Virus record (IMG/VR): IMGVR_UViG_3300031251_000004
Location: 37,914-101,913 of that record
Length of the DNA stretch: 64,000 nt
Source of the DNA: a virus
Reading direction: 5' to 3' (one strand)
This document shows positions 24,714 through 33,226 of this stretch, piece by piece; within the stretch, counting starts at the first letter, position 1; each line of letters starts with the position of its first letter. Under the pieces are notes generated by a model, which worked only from the letters and a program-made list of their open reading frames with translations, was not told where the DNA came from and ran no database searches. A program made the position numbers and the translations under genes.

Positions 24714-26111
24714 TTATTCCTTTATTTTTCCTATCCGATCTGATATATCATCAGGATCGGTTTTTGTAACACTGTTGCTATAGCTTGGATCATTTATTAA
24801 CGCACAACATGCGTAATTTTTTAAGGCCTTTCCTTTACCAAGCTCTGTTCGTCTAGATTTTATAATATGCATCGTGATATCTGGTTCTTCTGGCGGGCGT
24901 TTTTCTATTTGTATTCCGAAGTTAGCATTATGCATTATCATTTTGCTGCGGCCAATACGATGTAGCCCAATCTGATTTTCCATTGCCTTCTTACCTTGCA
25001 TAATATCATTTAATTGAACCGCACTCAACATAATAATTTCATGAACACGGGCGAACTCGCTTAACTGCTCACTTATTTTACCAAGTTTCAACCAGTCATC
25101 CATATTTTCATCTCTGGTATAATCCATCAATGACAAATAATCTACTACCATAACTTTTGGTTTCTTACGTGTAAGAACTATATCATTGAATATCAGCTCA
25201 ATGGTTTCTATTGTGGCTCCGCGTGGTATATCAACGATCTCAAAATCAAATGGATACTGCTTTACAAACTTTAAACATTTAGTCAGTCTCTTTTGCTCAT
25301 CATCGGTTAACTTTGCATCACGAATACCCTTTTGCGGTATCATACCTAATCTTGCTAATATACGTTCTTGCATATCATTGAATGGCATTTCAAGACTTAT
25401 ATATAATATATCAGTACCTTCTCTGAAATCTCTTTCCATATCAATTGTATTACCTTGAAGCCACATATTCATTGCCATATTCATTAGCAACATTGACTTG
25501 CCGCCGCCTGTATCTGCACCAATCAATAACATTTCCGATGGGCGCATGCCGCCCGTTGTAAAATCAAAAAAACTATATCCTGTTGGCATACCAATACCAA
25601 AATTAGGATCCTTTAATTTTGCTACATACCTATTCTTAAAATCATCAGCAGCGCCCTTTAATGTATTTTGTTCATATGCTTTGAGTTGATTTATATTTTT
25701 GATATTATTTAATACTGATTGAATATCACCAATACTCTTTTTTAAATCTAAATTATCTGCTTGACTTGTTAGTCCGTCTTTTAGATTATGAATAAGCTTT
25801 TCCGAATACCTCTTCTTTAATTTTTCTAAATCGTGCTTATATTCTTTATCATCATAATTGAATGCCATTATCCTATCGAATAATTGATCTGTGTGCTCAG
25901 CGAATGCTTTATTTTTAGCAGGATCAATACGCTCTAATATTACACGCTTAGTAGGCACATCTTTATATACACGAATATATTCAATAACCAATTTAGCAAA
26001 ACGCCAAGCGCTCGGATCAAACAACTTCTCATTGCAATCGTGCGCAAACTCCAATGCGTATTTACGATTGGTTAGAATTGTTTTTAATATAGATAGATCT
26101 AGGTCGTTCAT
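24714..26111 (-). CDS. Replicative DNA helicase, DnaB-like
   Basis: 465 aa. An N-terminal helical domain (about 1-150) is followed by a RecA-like C-terminal motor. Visible: the PTGYSFFDFTTGGMRPSEM entry, Walker A GADTGGGKS (198-206), catalytic glutamate in YISLEM (241), Walker B VMVVDYLSLMD (about 320-330), LSAVQLND and a late IIKSRRTELGKG arginine segment. It unwinds DNA at the replication fork. It overlaps the previous gene by ATGA and lies in an operon with a DnaC-like loader. The first 24 bases of the gene are repeated with two synonymous changes just after the homing endonuclease gene upstream. Confidence 0.88.
   Translation of the reverse strand: MNDLDLSILKTILTNRKYALEFAHDCNEKLFDPSAWRFAKLVIEYIRVYKDVPTKRVILERIDPAKNKAFAEHTDQLFDRIMAFNYDDKEYKHDLEKLKKRYSEKLIHNLKDGLTSQADNLDLKKSIGDIQSVLNNIKNINQLKAYEQNTLKGAADDFKNRYVAKLKDPNFGIGMPTGYSFFDFTTGGMRPSEMLLIGADTGGGKSMLLMNMAMNMWLQGNTIDMERDFREGTDILYISLEMPFNDMQERILARLGMIPQKGIRDAKLTDDEQKRLTKCLKFVKQYPFDFEIVDIPRGATIETIELIFNDIVLTRKKPKVMVVDYLSLMDYTRDENMDDWLKLGKISEQLSEFARVHEIIMLSAVQLNDIMQGKKAMENQIGLHRIGRSKMIMHNANFGIQIEKRPPEEPDITMHIIKSRRTELGKGKALKNYACCALINDPSYSNSVTKTDPDDISDRIGKIKE
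26088..26111 (-). repeat. 5' end of dnaB, parent copy of a 24-bp duplication
   Basis: Encodes MNDLDLSI. It matches 26476-26499 at 22 of 24 bases, and both differences are synonymous. Confidence 0.8.
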
Positions 26112-26452
26112 GCCATCACCATAATTTTATTTATTCTTTCCGAATCAATTTTAATTTCCATAAATGTATCCCAATCTTTATCTCGTAATGTATTCATATA
26201 AACATAATATGCCATTAATAATCTAATATCTTGATGCCCATCTAAATCCGATACGGTTGCAAGATCTCTAAAAAATCCGGCAATTGGTCCAGTTAATCCA
26301 TAGTATCCATTTTGGGATGTTACACGTTTTATAAACTCTAAACAAAACTGTGTATGTTCTTCTGTTCCGAACTCATCAGCAAACTCTGGGCGACCTTGTG
26401 AGAATGACCAATCAATAAAACTATTTATGTGTTGTTCTATATCTAAACTCAT
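26108..26452 (-). CDS. Hypothetical protein of the replication operon
   Basis: 114 aa, acidic and helical (INSFIDWSFSQGRPEFADEF, DIRLLMAYYVYMNTLRDKDW). Coupled by ATGA to dnaB downstream. No family recognised; the position between helicase loader and helicase suggests a replisome accessory. A 24-bp copy of the dnaB start lies immediately upstream. Confidence 0.5.
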   Translation of the reverse strand: MSLDIEQHINSFIDWSFSQGRPEFADEFGTEEHTQFCLEFIKRVTSQNGYYGLTGPIAGFFRDLATVSDLDGHQDIRLLMAYYVYMNTLRDKDWDTFMEIKIDSERINKIMVMA

Positions 26453-26475
26453 TGTTTTTGTGTCTTTCTAAAATC

Positions 26476-26499
26476 TATGGATAGGTCTAGGTCGTTCAT
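26476..26499 (-). repeat. Duplicated 5' end of dnaB next to homing endonuclease gene
   Basis: The start of dnaB is repeated here, reading MNDLDLSI, and continues as a 16-codon reading frame MNDLDLSIDFRKTQKQ to a TGA at 26451-26449 that overlaps the next ATG. Its own ATG overlaps the homing endonuclease stop (TAATG). This looks like a scar of insertion or co-conversion from a relative in which the endonuclease lay directly before dnaB. It is unlikely to encode a working peptide. Confidence 0.75.
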
Positions 26500-27635
26500 T
26501 ATTTAATACCCAATTTGTTAAAATCATTTTCCCATATTGACACTAATTTATATCCATTAGATATAATAAATAATTCTTTTTCTAATGTTTTATTATATAA
26601 TAATCCGAATAATTTTTTATTATTCTTGTTTATATCATCAGGTTTATAAACGGCAGGATTACCATGCCAATAATCACCATAAAATTCATATATAGTTTCA
26701 CTATCTGGGTCATACCCATCTACTCTTATAAATTTATTAGCAATCTTAAGTGTTAAAAGCCTATGCTCATCGTCATTTGGTATTCCTAATAAATCCAACC
26801 ACTGTACCTCTTTTTTTGAAGTGCCAGTCGAACATCTTATACAACCACTTCCATACAAATGGTTTCCGGCAATTTGTAAAAATGCCCCATGTTGCGTGCA
26901 TATAATATCAATGTATTCCGAATATCCTTTATATACACTATTCGCATAATCATATTTAAAATTATGAATAAAATTTGCTTTTTCTATAAAACTTTCTTTA
27001 GTTAAAGAAATTAACTTTATTCGATTCTCCCTTGCACATCTTTGGCACCCATGCCCAGAAATATGATTTCTTGGGTCTATCAAGAATGAGCCATGTTCAA
27101 AACATATAACTTCTATTTTAGAATAAGAATCTTTATAAATCATTTTAGAATAATCATATCTATTATTATGGGATATGTTTGCCTTAAAAATAAACTCTTC
27201 TTGGGTAGTTATTAATGTCTTAACTAACCGTTCTCTAAAACATTTTGGACATCCACTGCCACTTAAATGTGATGCGGGCGTTTGAGTAAAACTGCCATGC
27301 GTATCACAAATAATTTTTACTTTAGTTTGATTATTAATATAATTAACTGTTATATAGTCATATATAAAATCATGAATATTATTTGATTTTTCAATAAATG
27401 AGTTAGAGGCGATAGATATCTTTTTTTTAGCCATATCAATTACTCCACACAATGGACACCCGCTACCACGTAAGTGGTCTTTTGGTAATTGAAGAAATAC
27501 TCCGTGCTCTGGACAAATAATATTTATTCGTACGCTACCACCAATATAACACACAAGACTATAATCATATTTATTATTATGAATAATAACAGATCTGGAT
27601 ACGAATTGTTCGTTTGTTAATTTTCTATTTGGCAT
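26499..27635 (-). CDS. Free-standing homing endonuclease, Vsr-like (EDxHD) with zinc-finger repeats
   Basis: 378 aa from the ATG at 27635; TTG at 27656 is an alternative. Four tandem repeats carry the pattern HNxKYDYS-Y-ICxxHGxFxQxPxxHLxGxGCxxC, each with a HG-containing loop and a terminal CxxC, so probably four DNA-binding zinc modules (DUF723-like). The C-terminal nuclease (about 285-378) has VDGYDPDSETIYEFYGDYWHGNP-type acidic, glutamate and histidine residues, as in Vsr-fold homing endonucleases. It overlaps the loader gene by 11 bases and sits in the middle of the replication operon, as such selfish genes often do. Confidence 0.8.
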   Translation of the reverse strand: MPNRKLTNEQFVSRSVIIHNNKYDYSLVCYIGGSVRINIICPEHGVFLQLPKDHLRGSGCPLCGVIDMAKKKISIASNSFIEKSNNIHDFIYDYITVNYINNQTKVKIICDTHGSFTQTPASHLSGSGCPKCFRERLVKTLITTQEEFIFKANISHNNRYDYSKMIYKDSYSKIEVICFEHGSFLIDPRNHISGHGCQRCARENRIKLISLTKESFIEKANFIHNFKYDYANSVYKGYSEYIDIICTQHGAFLQIAGNHLYGSGCIRCSTGTSKKEVQWLDLLGIPNDDEHRLLTLKIANKFIRVDGYDPDSETIYEFYGDYWHGNPAVYKPDDINKNNKKLFGLLYNKTLEKELFIISNGYKLVSIWENDFNKLGIK

Positions 27636-28359
27636 TTTTTCTAAAATCACTTCCAAATGATGATATCATTTTTACATTAGAAAATAAACTATCTATACTT
27701 TGTTTAAAATTACCAGTGAATCCTTCCAATGGATTCGGACTATTAGAAATCATAATTGATGGTAATTTATTTTGCATTCGTGTTCTAAAAATTGATTCTA
27801 ATGTTTTCCCAAATAGTTCTGAACTATTTTCACTATTAAAAAATCTATTGTCAAACTCATCTATGACTAAAAAATCTACAATCATAAGCTCTTTCCTGGC
27901 CACAAATCGATCTTCCTGTGAATTAAGCAATGCATTTACGATATCTTCCAATGTAGAATATAATGCTAAATAGTTTTTATGCAACACTGTTTTTAACATA
28001 TTAGTTGCCGTCATACTTTTACCAATTCCGTGATTTCCACATAAACATATAGAAATTCCATCATTATACATATTAGAAATATTTTTTACATATTGTTCAT
28101 AACATTTTTTAAAAACATCGGCACCTTTAAAATTGTCCATATTTAAATCCCAATAAATAATTGGAATATTTGATTCAGCATATCTATTCATTGCAATTAA
28201 CATAACACTACAACGTTCACACAACCCGTCATACGCCTGCTCTATTCGTGTTATGTTCTTTTTAGAACAAGTCTCGCAACCTTGAACCAATGACAATATT
28301 TTTCCTTCTACCTTGCGCTGTGGTAGGTTATTTAATGCTGTCGATCTAATTATACTCAT
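27625..28359 (-). CDS. DnaC-like helicase loader ATPase
   Basis: 244 aa. An N-terminal zinc finger has cysteines 28, 31, 47 and 50 (CETC and CERC). The AAA+ domain has Walker A GNHGIGKS (108-115), Walker B FLVIDEFD (163-170), and a sensor-like MISNSP near 209. This arrangement matches DnaC/IstB-type loaders that place the replicative helicase on DNA. It lies upstream of the helicase gene, separated by the homing endonuclease and a small gene. Confidence 0.8.
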   Translation of the reverse strand: MSIIRSTALNNLPQRKVEGKILSLVQGCETCSKKNITRIEQAYDGLCERCSVMLIAMNRYAESNIPIIYWDLNMDNFKGADVFKKCYEQYVKNISNMYNDGISICLCGNHGIGKSMTATNMLKTVLHKNYLALYSTLEDIVNALLNSQEDRFVARKELMIVDFLVIDEFDNRFFNSENSSELFGKTLESIFRTRMQNKLPSIMISNSPNPLEGFTGNFKQSIDSLFSNVKMISSFGSDFRKNAK

Positions 28360-28616
28360 TTATTTTTCTGTATTAGTGATTTAAATATATCTTTGGCACC
28401 AATATTAATATATGCGTCTGGATGAACTGTTATAAAACAGTTATTCGTTTTATCAAAACGACATATATCTACTGATGCACAACCGTTCTTGCTTTTAGGA
28501 TGGTAAATCAATGCATCATTAGTATGTTTATCTTGTGATACTAAGTATGCATCTATAATTGTTCCTTCCTGCAATGATCCAAATAACCCGTGCACTTGAT
28601 ATTTTACTTTTTTCAT
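28356..28616 (-). CDS. Hypothetical protein
   Basis: 86 aa, beta-rich at the start (KVKYQVHGLFGSLQEGTIID), with two cysteines around VDICRF. ATGA overlap with the helicase loader gene. Family not recognised. Confidence 0.5.
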   Translation of the reverse strand: MKKVKYQVHGLFGSLQEGTIIDAYLVSQDKHTNDALIYHPKSKNGCASVDICRFDKTNNCFITVHPDAYINIGAKDIFKSLIQKNK

Positions 28617-28996
28617 TTCTTTTTTACTCCGAATAACATTGATAGCGATGAACCATAACTTGTTGGTGCATTTCCTGATGGTTCATGTGATGTTAGTTTT
28701 TCTTTTATTTCTTCTAACTCTGCCTTATTGAGCTCTGCTTTCAATTCAGCGAGCGTCTTAATGTCATTATCAGACTTAATTGTTTTTTCAGCAACCTCAT
28801 TGTATTCTTCGTGAATATTTGTTTCGCTAAACGTAAAAAATAAGACATCATCGAATGTCTTTTGTATGACGGTTATTTTATTATTTGTTAGGGATTTTAT
28901 GGCTGATTTAGTATCGCTCCAAGATATTACTTGCCCGCTGACTTGAACGCCATTTCTAAAAAATACTGTAATTTGTGAGTTTATTGGCGGTATCAT
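28613..28996 (-). CDS. Hypothetical protein with possible Sm-like barrel
   Basis: 127 aa. Residues 5-58 read ITVFFRNGVQVSGQVISW, then a beta-strand VIQKTFDDVLFFTFSE, similar in layout to a small SH3/Sm-like beta barrel with an NG-x-x-V-x-G turn. A helical linker (about 75-100) and a Ser/Gly-rich tail follow. Could bind RNA or ssDNA, but this rests on pattern resemblance only. Coupled by ATGA on both sides. Confidence 0.45.
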   Translation of the reverse strand: MIPPINSQITVFFRNGVQVSGQVISWSDTKSAIKSLTNNKITVIQKTFDDVLFFTFSETNIHEEYNEVAEKTIKSDNDIKTLAELKAELNKAELEEIKEKLTSHEPSGNAPTSYGSSLSMLFGVKKK

Positions 28997-29286
28997 ATTA
29001 ACATTATATACTTTCTCATCTCATCTGCGTAATGCGGATAGTTATTAATAATATGTTGAAAACACACATTCCAATCATATAATATCTCTTGCGTTATAAA
29101 CTTAATTACATTTGGAACGGGATTCATTCCCTTACTTTCATATGTTGCAATGAACTTATTCAAGTATCCCGTTGTATATGGAACTCCATGGTCTTCTAGT
29201 TCAATCACTTCGGTAAAATCTGTATCATATAGCGTATGATGAATTGAGGGAAGTTTTAAAAAACTTAATTCGTCTTTTATGAACAT
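28993..29286 (-). CDS. Hypothetical protein
   Basis: 97 aa with ELEDHGVPYTTGYLNKFIAT and a helical, Tyr/His-rich end (FQHIINNYPHYADEMRKYI). No family recognised. It overlaps the next gene by ATGA and shares one base with the previous stop (TAATG). Confidence 0.45.
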   Translation of the reverse strand: MFIKDELSFLKLPSIHHTLYDTDFTEVIELEDHGVPYTTGYLNKFIATYESKGMNPVPNVIKFITQEILYDWNVCFQHIINNYPHYADEMRKYIMLI

Positions 29287-29546
29287 TACTTCAACCTATT
29301 CGCCAAATTTTCTGCATACAACGCAAGCCACCCATTTGTATATAAGCATTCGGATACTTGCGAGTCTTGAACTAATTTTTCAACAACTCCGGGCGGTAAG
29401 TGATCTCGCATTAATTCATACAGAAAACTAATCAATTTACTATCACGCTCTATATGACCGCTGGCTTCTCGCAATGTATTGATTTCTTGTTGTCTATCTA
29501 TTTTCTTATCGGTTTCGCTTGTCCAGTGGGCGGGTATATTTGTCAT
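29286..29546 (-). CDS. Hypothetical protein
   Basis: 86 aa, helical and charged (DKKIDRQQEINTLREASGHI, YELMRDHLPPGVVEKLVQDS). No motif recognised. Coupled by ATGA overlap to the nuclease-like gene before it. Confidence 0.45.
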   Translation of the reverse strand: MTNIPAHWTSETDKKIDRQQEINTLREASGHIERDSKLISFLYELMRDHLPPGVVEKLVQDSQVSECLYTNGWLALYAENLANRLK

Positions 29547-30259
29547 TGGATTCCAAGTAAGTTATTAATTTCTGATATAGGAGTTAGAAACTTTCTCTCT
29601 ATTTTATAACCGACATCTGCTATTGGAGTTGGTTTATTTTCTTTTTTCCATTTAATAACATTGTCTTTTACAATAAATCCATATACCTCTACAATATATT
29701 CTGTTTTTGTTTCTGATACATCACATAATATATAAATATCGCATAAATTATTCATAACTCTTTCTTTAAGAACCAATGTATTATATTTAGTCATTACCGA
29801 TTTTACATCGATTTTTAATAGACCATGTGTAAAATCTGGTTTAATTGTATTTGAAAATGCATTGTTCCATGTCAGTTCCGGAAACATTTTATGTACTGCC
29901 ATCTCTGCTAAACGACCACTTGTAAAATTCTTATTTTCAAATCCCTCAGGTTTTTTAAATTCTGGATCATTTTTCAATAAGTTATTTTTATTAAATTTAA
30001 ATACATTTTTAATTTTAGTTGGCGTTATATTGTGTAACGTGCTCATTTGCTGTGAAGGCGTAGGTACTATGGGAACAATATCTGTTGAAGATACTGCTGG
30101 AACAATATCTGTTGAAGATACTGCTGGAACAATGGCTGTACTATTATTTTGATTATGCTTATAATAATTCATAAGCGCATCTACATATTTTGGAAGACAC
30201 TCTTTTCCCGTTGATCTTATTTCCGCTAAAACGTCAAGTAATTCTGGTGTCATTGTCAT
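29543..30259 (-). CDS. Putative PD-(D/E)xK nuclease-like protein
   Basis: 238 aa. An N-terminal helix (1-34) leads to a linker with tandem VPAVSSTDI repeats (about 43-66). The C-terminal half has SGRLAEMAVHKMFPEL with a candidate glutamate, then KPDFTHGLLKIDVKS (about 140-154), which fits PD-x(8)-DxK, and a hydrophobic strand DIYILCDV. This agrees with a PD-(D/E)xK nuclease fold, as in phage recombination or restriction-type nucleases; the exact function is open. Transcribed with small replication genes. Confidence 0.5.
   Translation of the reverse strand: MTMTPELLDVLAEIRSTGKECLPKYVDALMNYYKHNQNNSTAIVPAVSSTDIVPAVSSTDIVPIVPTPSQQMSTLHNITPTKIKNVFKFNKNNLLKNDPEFKKPEGFENKNFTSGRLAEMAVHKMFPELTWNNAFSNTIKPDFTHGLLKIDVKSVMTKYNTLVLKERVMNNLCDIYILCDVSETKTEYIVEVYGFIVKDNVIKWKKENKPTPIADVGYKIERKFLTPISEINNLLGIQ
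30072..30125. repeat. Two perfect 27-bp tandem repeats inside a coding region
   Basis: Two head-to-tail 27-base units are identical and are followed by a partial third copy (from 30126). They encode the duplicated VPAVSSTDI linker. The unit is a multiple of three, so copy changes keep the frame, and perfect identity suggests recent slippage. Confidence 0.85.
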
Positions 30260-30264
30260 TTTAT

Positions 30265-30672
30265 TTATTTCCTATTACCAAAATAATGATATCCTTGTTT
30301 TTCCGCAATCTCCACGCAATCATTTAATAAATAACTAAGTGGGTTTTTAATTTGATCTGGATACTTATTCTCAAATCTAGAAAACGGCTTTGTTGTTAAC
30401 AATTTAAACTTATTATCATAAGCATTTTCTTTTATACCACAACATAAACAAATCCTAGATTCTGGATTCCGATCGGAATAATCATCTAAATATGATCCAC
30501 CATATTCTGAACGTAAACATACTGTGTGAGTGTGTTGGCATTCTTTTCGTAATTGTTCTAATGCCTTGCTAGCTTCGGCTTTTAGAAATGCTTCTTCTTT
30601 TTTGGAATCGGTTTCGTGTGCGAGTTTTATACAGGATATGTAGTCGTGTCGTAGGGTTGGTGCGTTGTTCAT
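30265..30672 (-). CDS. Hypothetical cysteine/histidine-containing protein
   Basis: 135 aa. A charged helix (about 22-45) precedes ECQHTHTVCLRS and ESRICLCCGIKE, which together offer a plausible zinc site (C, H, C and CxCC). No family recognised. The 3' end is 5 bases from the next start. Confidence 0.5.
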   Translation of the reverse strand: MNNAPTLRHDYISCIKLAHETDSKKEEAFLKAEASKALEQLRKECQHTHTVCLRSEYGGSYLDDYSDRNPESRICLCCGIKENAYDNKFKLLTTKPFSRFENKYPDQIKNPLSYLLNDCVEIAEKQGYHYFGNRK

Positions 30673-30674
30673 TT

Positions 30675-31244
30675 TTATTTTACCCTATCCAATATTTTTA
30701 AATCCATTCCAGCCCCAACCAACGCATCCATCAATCCCCTATATTCTTCACTCTCCCTAATAAATGCAAGCTCTCCATAATTATTAATTGGTGCATTGAA
30801 TGATTTTATAATTGTCATATAATTTGGTGGAAGTGGCGTGGAACGATCAATGTTCGCATTTGGTATGAGTTTTAGAAACTTATACTTATTAACATCTATC
30901 GGGTTTGCCAATATTGCAATGCTGGTAATTCTCTTTTGTTTTGCCACAATTATTGTTTGAAAGAACCAATCTAAATAATCTTTGAGGATTTGAGGATCGC
31001 TTGACAATTGTTGTGATATTTTTTTTATGTTTTGTATTTCCCAGCTTTTTGATGGAGCCGTATGATTGAACTTGAATGTGTAATCAACGCCGTAATGGTT
31101 TTTGTATAATTTAACCCAATAAGCGATCACATGGACGGGACGCCAGTCTTTTGTTGGAAGGGTTTCAATTTCTGGAAATTGAGCGAACCATTTTTGGTAT
31201 GCGGTGCTGACGGCGTCGGTTAGTTGTGGGTCTATGTTTTTCAT
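30675..31244 (-). CDS. Hypothetical protein of the replication region
   Basis: 189 aa, rich in aromatic residues: VHVIAYWVKLYKNHYGVDY, LKDYLDWFFQTIIVAKQKR, and a YRGLMDALVGAGMDLKIL end. Largely alpha-helical; no ATPase or zinc motif. It sits between UvsW-like helicase and loader genes, so a DNA-replication accessory role is possible but not shown. Confidence 0.5.
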   Translation of the reverse strand: MKNIDPQLTDAVSTAYQKWFAQFPEIETLPTKDWRPVHVIAYWVKLYKNHYGVDYTFKFNHTAPSKSWEIQNIKKISQQLSSDPQILKDYLDWFFQTIIVAKQKRITSIAILANPIDVNKYKFLKLIPNANIDRSTPLPPNYMTIIKSFNAPINNYGELAFIRESEEYRGLMDALVGAGMDLKILDRVK

Positions 31245-31480
31245 AGTAATTGTAATAACTCAGGTTTCATCAATCGTTCGATTTCATTTTTTACTTCATC
31301 TGTAAGTTCTGACCGCTTTGCAATAAAATCCCATACACTTGATTTTCTTTGTATCAAATCAATTGGACACGCTACTGATTGATGTAGATATTGAGCTAAT
31401 GGATTATTTATAACAATATCATTTCCATCATTTACAAATAATTCAATTTCAACGTGCTTTACCATTATTGTTTTATTCAT
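31241..31480 (-). CDS. Hypothetical protein
   Basis: 79 aa with a beta-strand start (TIMVKHVEIELFVNDGNDIV) and a helical end (TDEVKNEIERLMKPELLQLL). Coupled by ATGA overlaps on both sides. Not recognised. Confidence 0.5.
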   Translation of the reverse strand: MNKTIMVKHVEIELFVNDGNDIVINNPLAQYLHQSVACPIDLIQRKSSVWDFIAKRSELTDEVKNEIERLMKPELLQLL

Positions 31481-32946
31481 AACATTTCCTTGCTAGGACT
31501 TACTTCGAACCCCACCTCACTACTATATATCTTAAATCTTTTCTTGCTATGGTCGCGTAAATACTTTATTTGGTCGAAGAAATCGCAAATTGCAACATGT
31601 TTTTTGCCGGGGTATGGTCTAATACATCTGCCAACTTTTTGAAGGCATCTGATTGCACTAGCCCCACCACCAGCATTCACCAGCGCTGATATCTTTGGAA
31701 GATCAACGCCCAAATCAAATATGACTGATGCCACTATCACATCTATCTTGCCATCATTGAAATCTTGCATTACTTCTAATCGTCGTTCCAGCTTATCATT
31801 GCCATACAATAAATCACATTTTACGCCAGCGTTTTGAAGCATCTCTAATAAAATCTTGCCGTGCACTATCTGCTTGAACAATACAAGTGGAGCATAACCT
31901 TTTTCCAAAAACTTTTTTGTATATTCAACAACTAAATTATTTCTAACTTCATTCTCAACTATATACTGTTTGTATATTGCCTGATATGTTTTATCTTGAA
32001 TATGCATCTTTGGAACCGTTATGAACTTTATATATGGTTTTGCCAATATACCTTTTTCAATTAGTTCTGATGCACTGATATTTATAATCTGTTCTCCAAG
32101 AACGCCATTGATTAATAAATCACTATTATCACCACGGAACGGCGTTCCGCTTAATCCATATATGCGTTCAGGATTTATGTTTTTATATATTGCTGATATT
32201 GTAGCTGTTGTAGATACATGACACTCATCTAACATATGAATCTTATATTCTTTCAATGCTCGAAGAATATCTACTTTAGTATCACCATTGAACTTTTCTT
32301 TTTCATCAAACTCATCTGATTCCAATAACATCTTTTTTGTATTTATATCTAATGCTTTTCCGATTGTCCAAATTGATGCAATAGTAATTCGTTTTATATC
32401 ACAATCACCATTACCGATCCTACCTATTGGTTCATCAAATATCTCGGTGAATGTTTTATGAAACTGATCTAACAAATTTAATCCAATAACATAGACGATT
32501 GTTGGTTTGTTGAACTTTGCCGTCATCATTGCTGCAACAAGTGTTTTACCCGAAGCAGTGCAAGCACGAATGATACCTTTATCGTGAAGTGTTGTTGCTT
32601 CGAGGATACGATTTTGGTAATCGCGGGGAACCTTGTCGAGTAGTTTTAGACGATCGGTTATGATGAGCTCATTGCCAGCAATAGATTTTATTCTATTATC
32701 GGTTATGATATATGTGGCTTGTTTTCGTTTTAGCCATTGTTCAACTTTTGGTAGGAGCCCTGACATAAATACATTTTGCTTATTTAGGAGGAATGTTATA
32801 CCGTGCCAGCCGTTTTTGTATGCCGGAGTGTATTCAACGCCAGCCAATTTATATGAAAGAAAATTACGAAGCTGATTGATGATTGGAGTTTCATCTTCGT
32901 TGGCGGTGATTTTGCAGTATTTATTGTCGAGAATTGTAATGATCAT
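31477..32946 (-). CDS. UvsW-like superfamily 2 helicase
   Basis: 489 aa. An N-terminal domain (1-95) is followed by two helicase lobes: PRDYQNRIL (Q-motif-like), Walker A CTASGKT (129-135), DECH (240-243), YGLSGTPFRGD, then in lobe 2 VLFKQIVHGK, VASVIFDLGVDLP and motif VI QKVGRCIRP. This fits T4 UvsW-type helicases that remodel branched DNA in recombination-dependent replication. First gene of the replication block; no clear Shine-Dalgarno or promoter is seen upstream. Confidence 0.82.
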   Translation of the reverse strand: MIITILDNKYCKITANEDETPIINQLRNFLSYKLAGVEYTPAYKNGWHGITFLLNKQNVFMSGLLPKVEQWLKRKQATYIITDNRIKSIAGNELIITDRLKLLDKVPRDYQNRILEATTLHDKGIIRACTASGKTLVAAMMTAKFNKPTIVYVIGLNLLDQFHKTFTEIFDEPIGRIGNGDCDIKRITIASIWTIGKALDINTKKMLLESDEFDEKEKFNGDTKVDILRALKEYKIHMLDECHVSTTATISAIYKNINPERIYGLSGTPFRGDNSDLLINGVLGEQIINISASELIEKGILAKPYIKFITVPKMHIQDKTYQAIYKQYIVENEVRNNLVVEYTKKFLEKGYAPLVLFKQIVHGKILLEMLQNAGVKCDLLYGNDKLERRLEVMQDFNDGKIDVIVASVIFDLGVDLPKISALVNAGGGASAIRCLQKVGRCIRPYPGKKHVAICDFFDQIKYLRDHSKKRFKIYSSEVGFEVSPSKEML

Positions 32947-32980
32947 TTTTATGAAATTTAATCAGGATTTCTTTTTTATA

Positions 32981-33226
32981 TTATTTCTGCTGATCTTTAC
33001 GAAACTTAAATCTGGACGCATTAGCTTCACGCTTTAATTTCTGCTCCTCAGTTTCTTGTATTGGATCTGGCGGTGTATAAGGCTTTTCAGTAAGCGCTTG
33101 ATAGATTGACATAGGTATGGTTATAGGAAAAAATAATACATATAGCCCCACTCCTATGAATGCAAGTTTTACAACCGCGCTATAATCACTTCCGCTATTC
33201 AACCATTTAGTTATTGGATTTTTCAT
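32981..33226 (-). CDS. Small membrane protein next to endolysin (possible lysis accessory)
   Basis: 81 aa with one hydrophobic segment (about residues 19-45: VKLAFIGVGLYVLFFPITIP plus a shorter run) and a charged, Lys/Glu/Arg-rich C-terminus. The gene overlaps a zinc-ribbon gene and lies two genes after the endolysin, so a holin or holin-associated role is possible. A single transmembrane segment and an absent signal make this uncertain. Confidence 0.5.
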   Translation of the reverse strand: MKNPITKWLNSGSDYSAVVKLAFIGVGLYVLFFPITIPMSIYQALTEKPYTPPDPIQETEEQKLKREANASRFKFRKDQQK

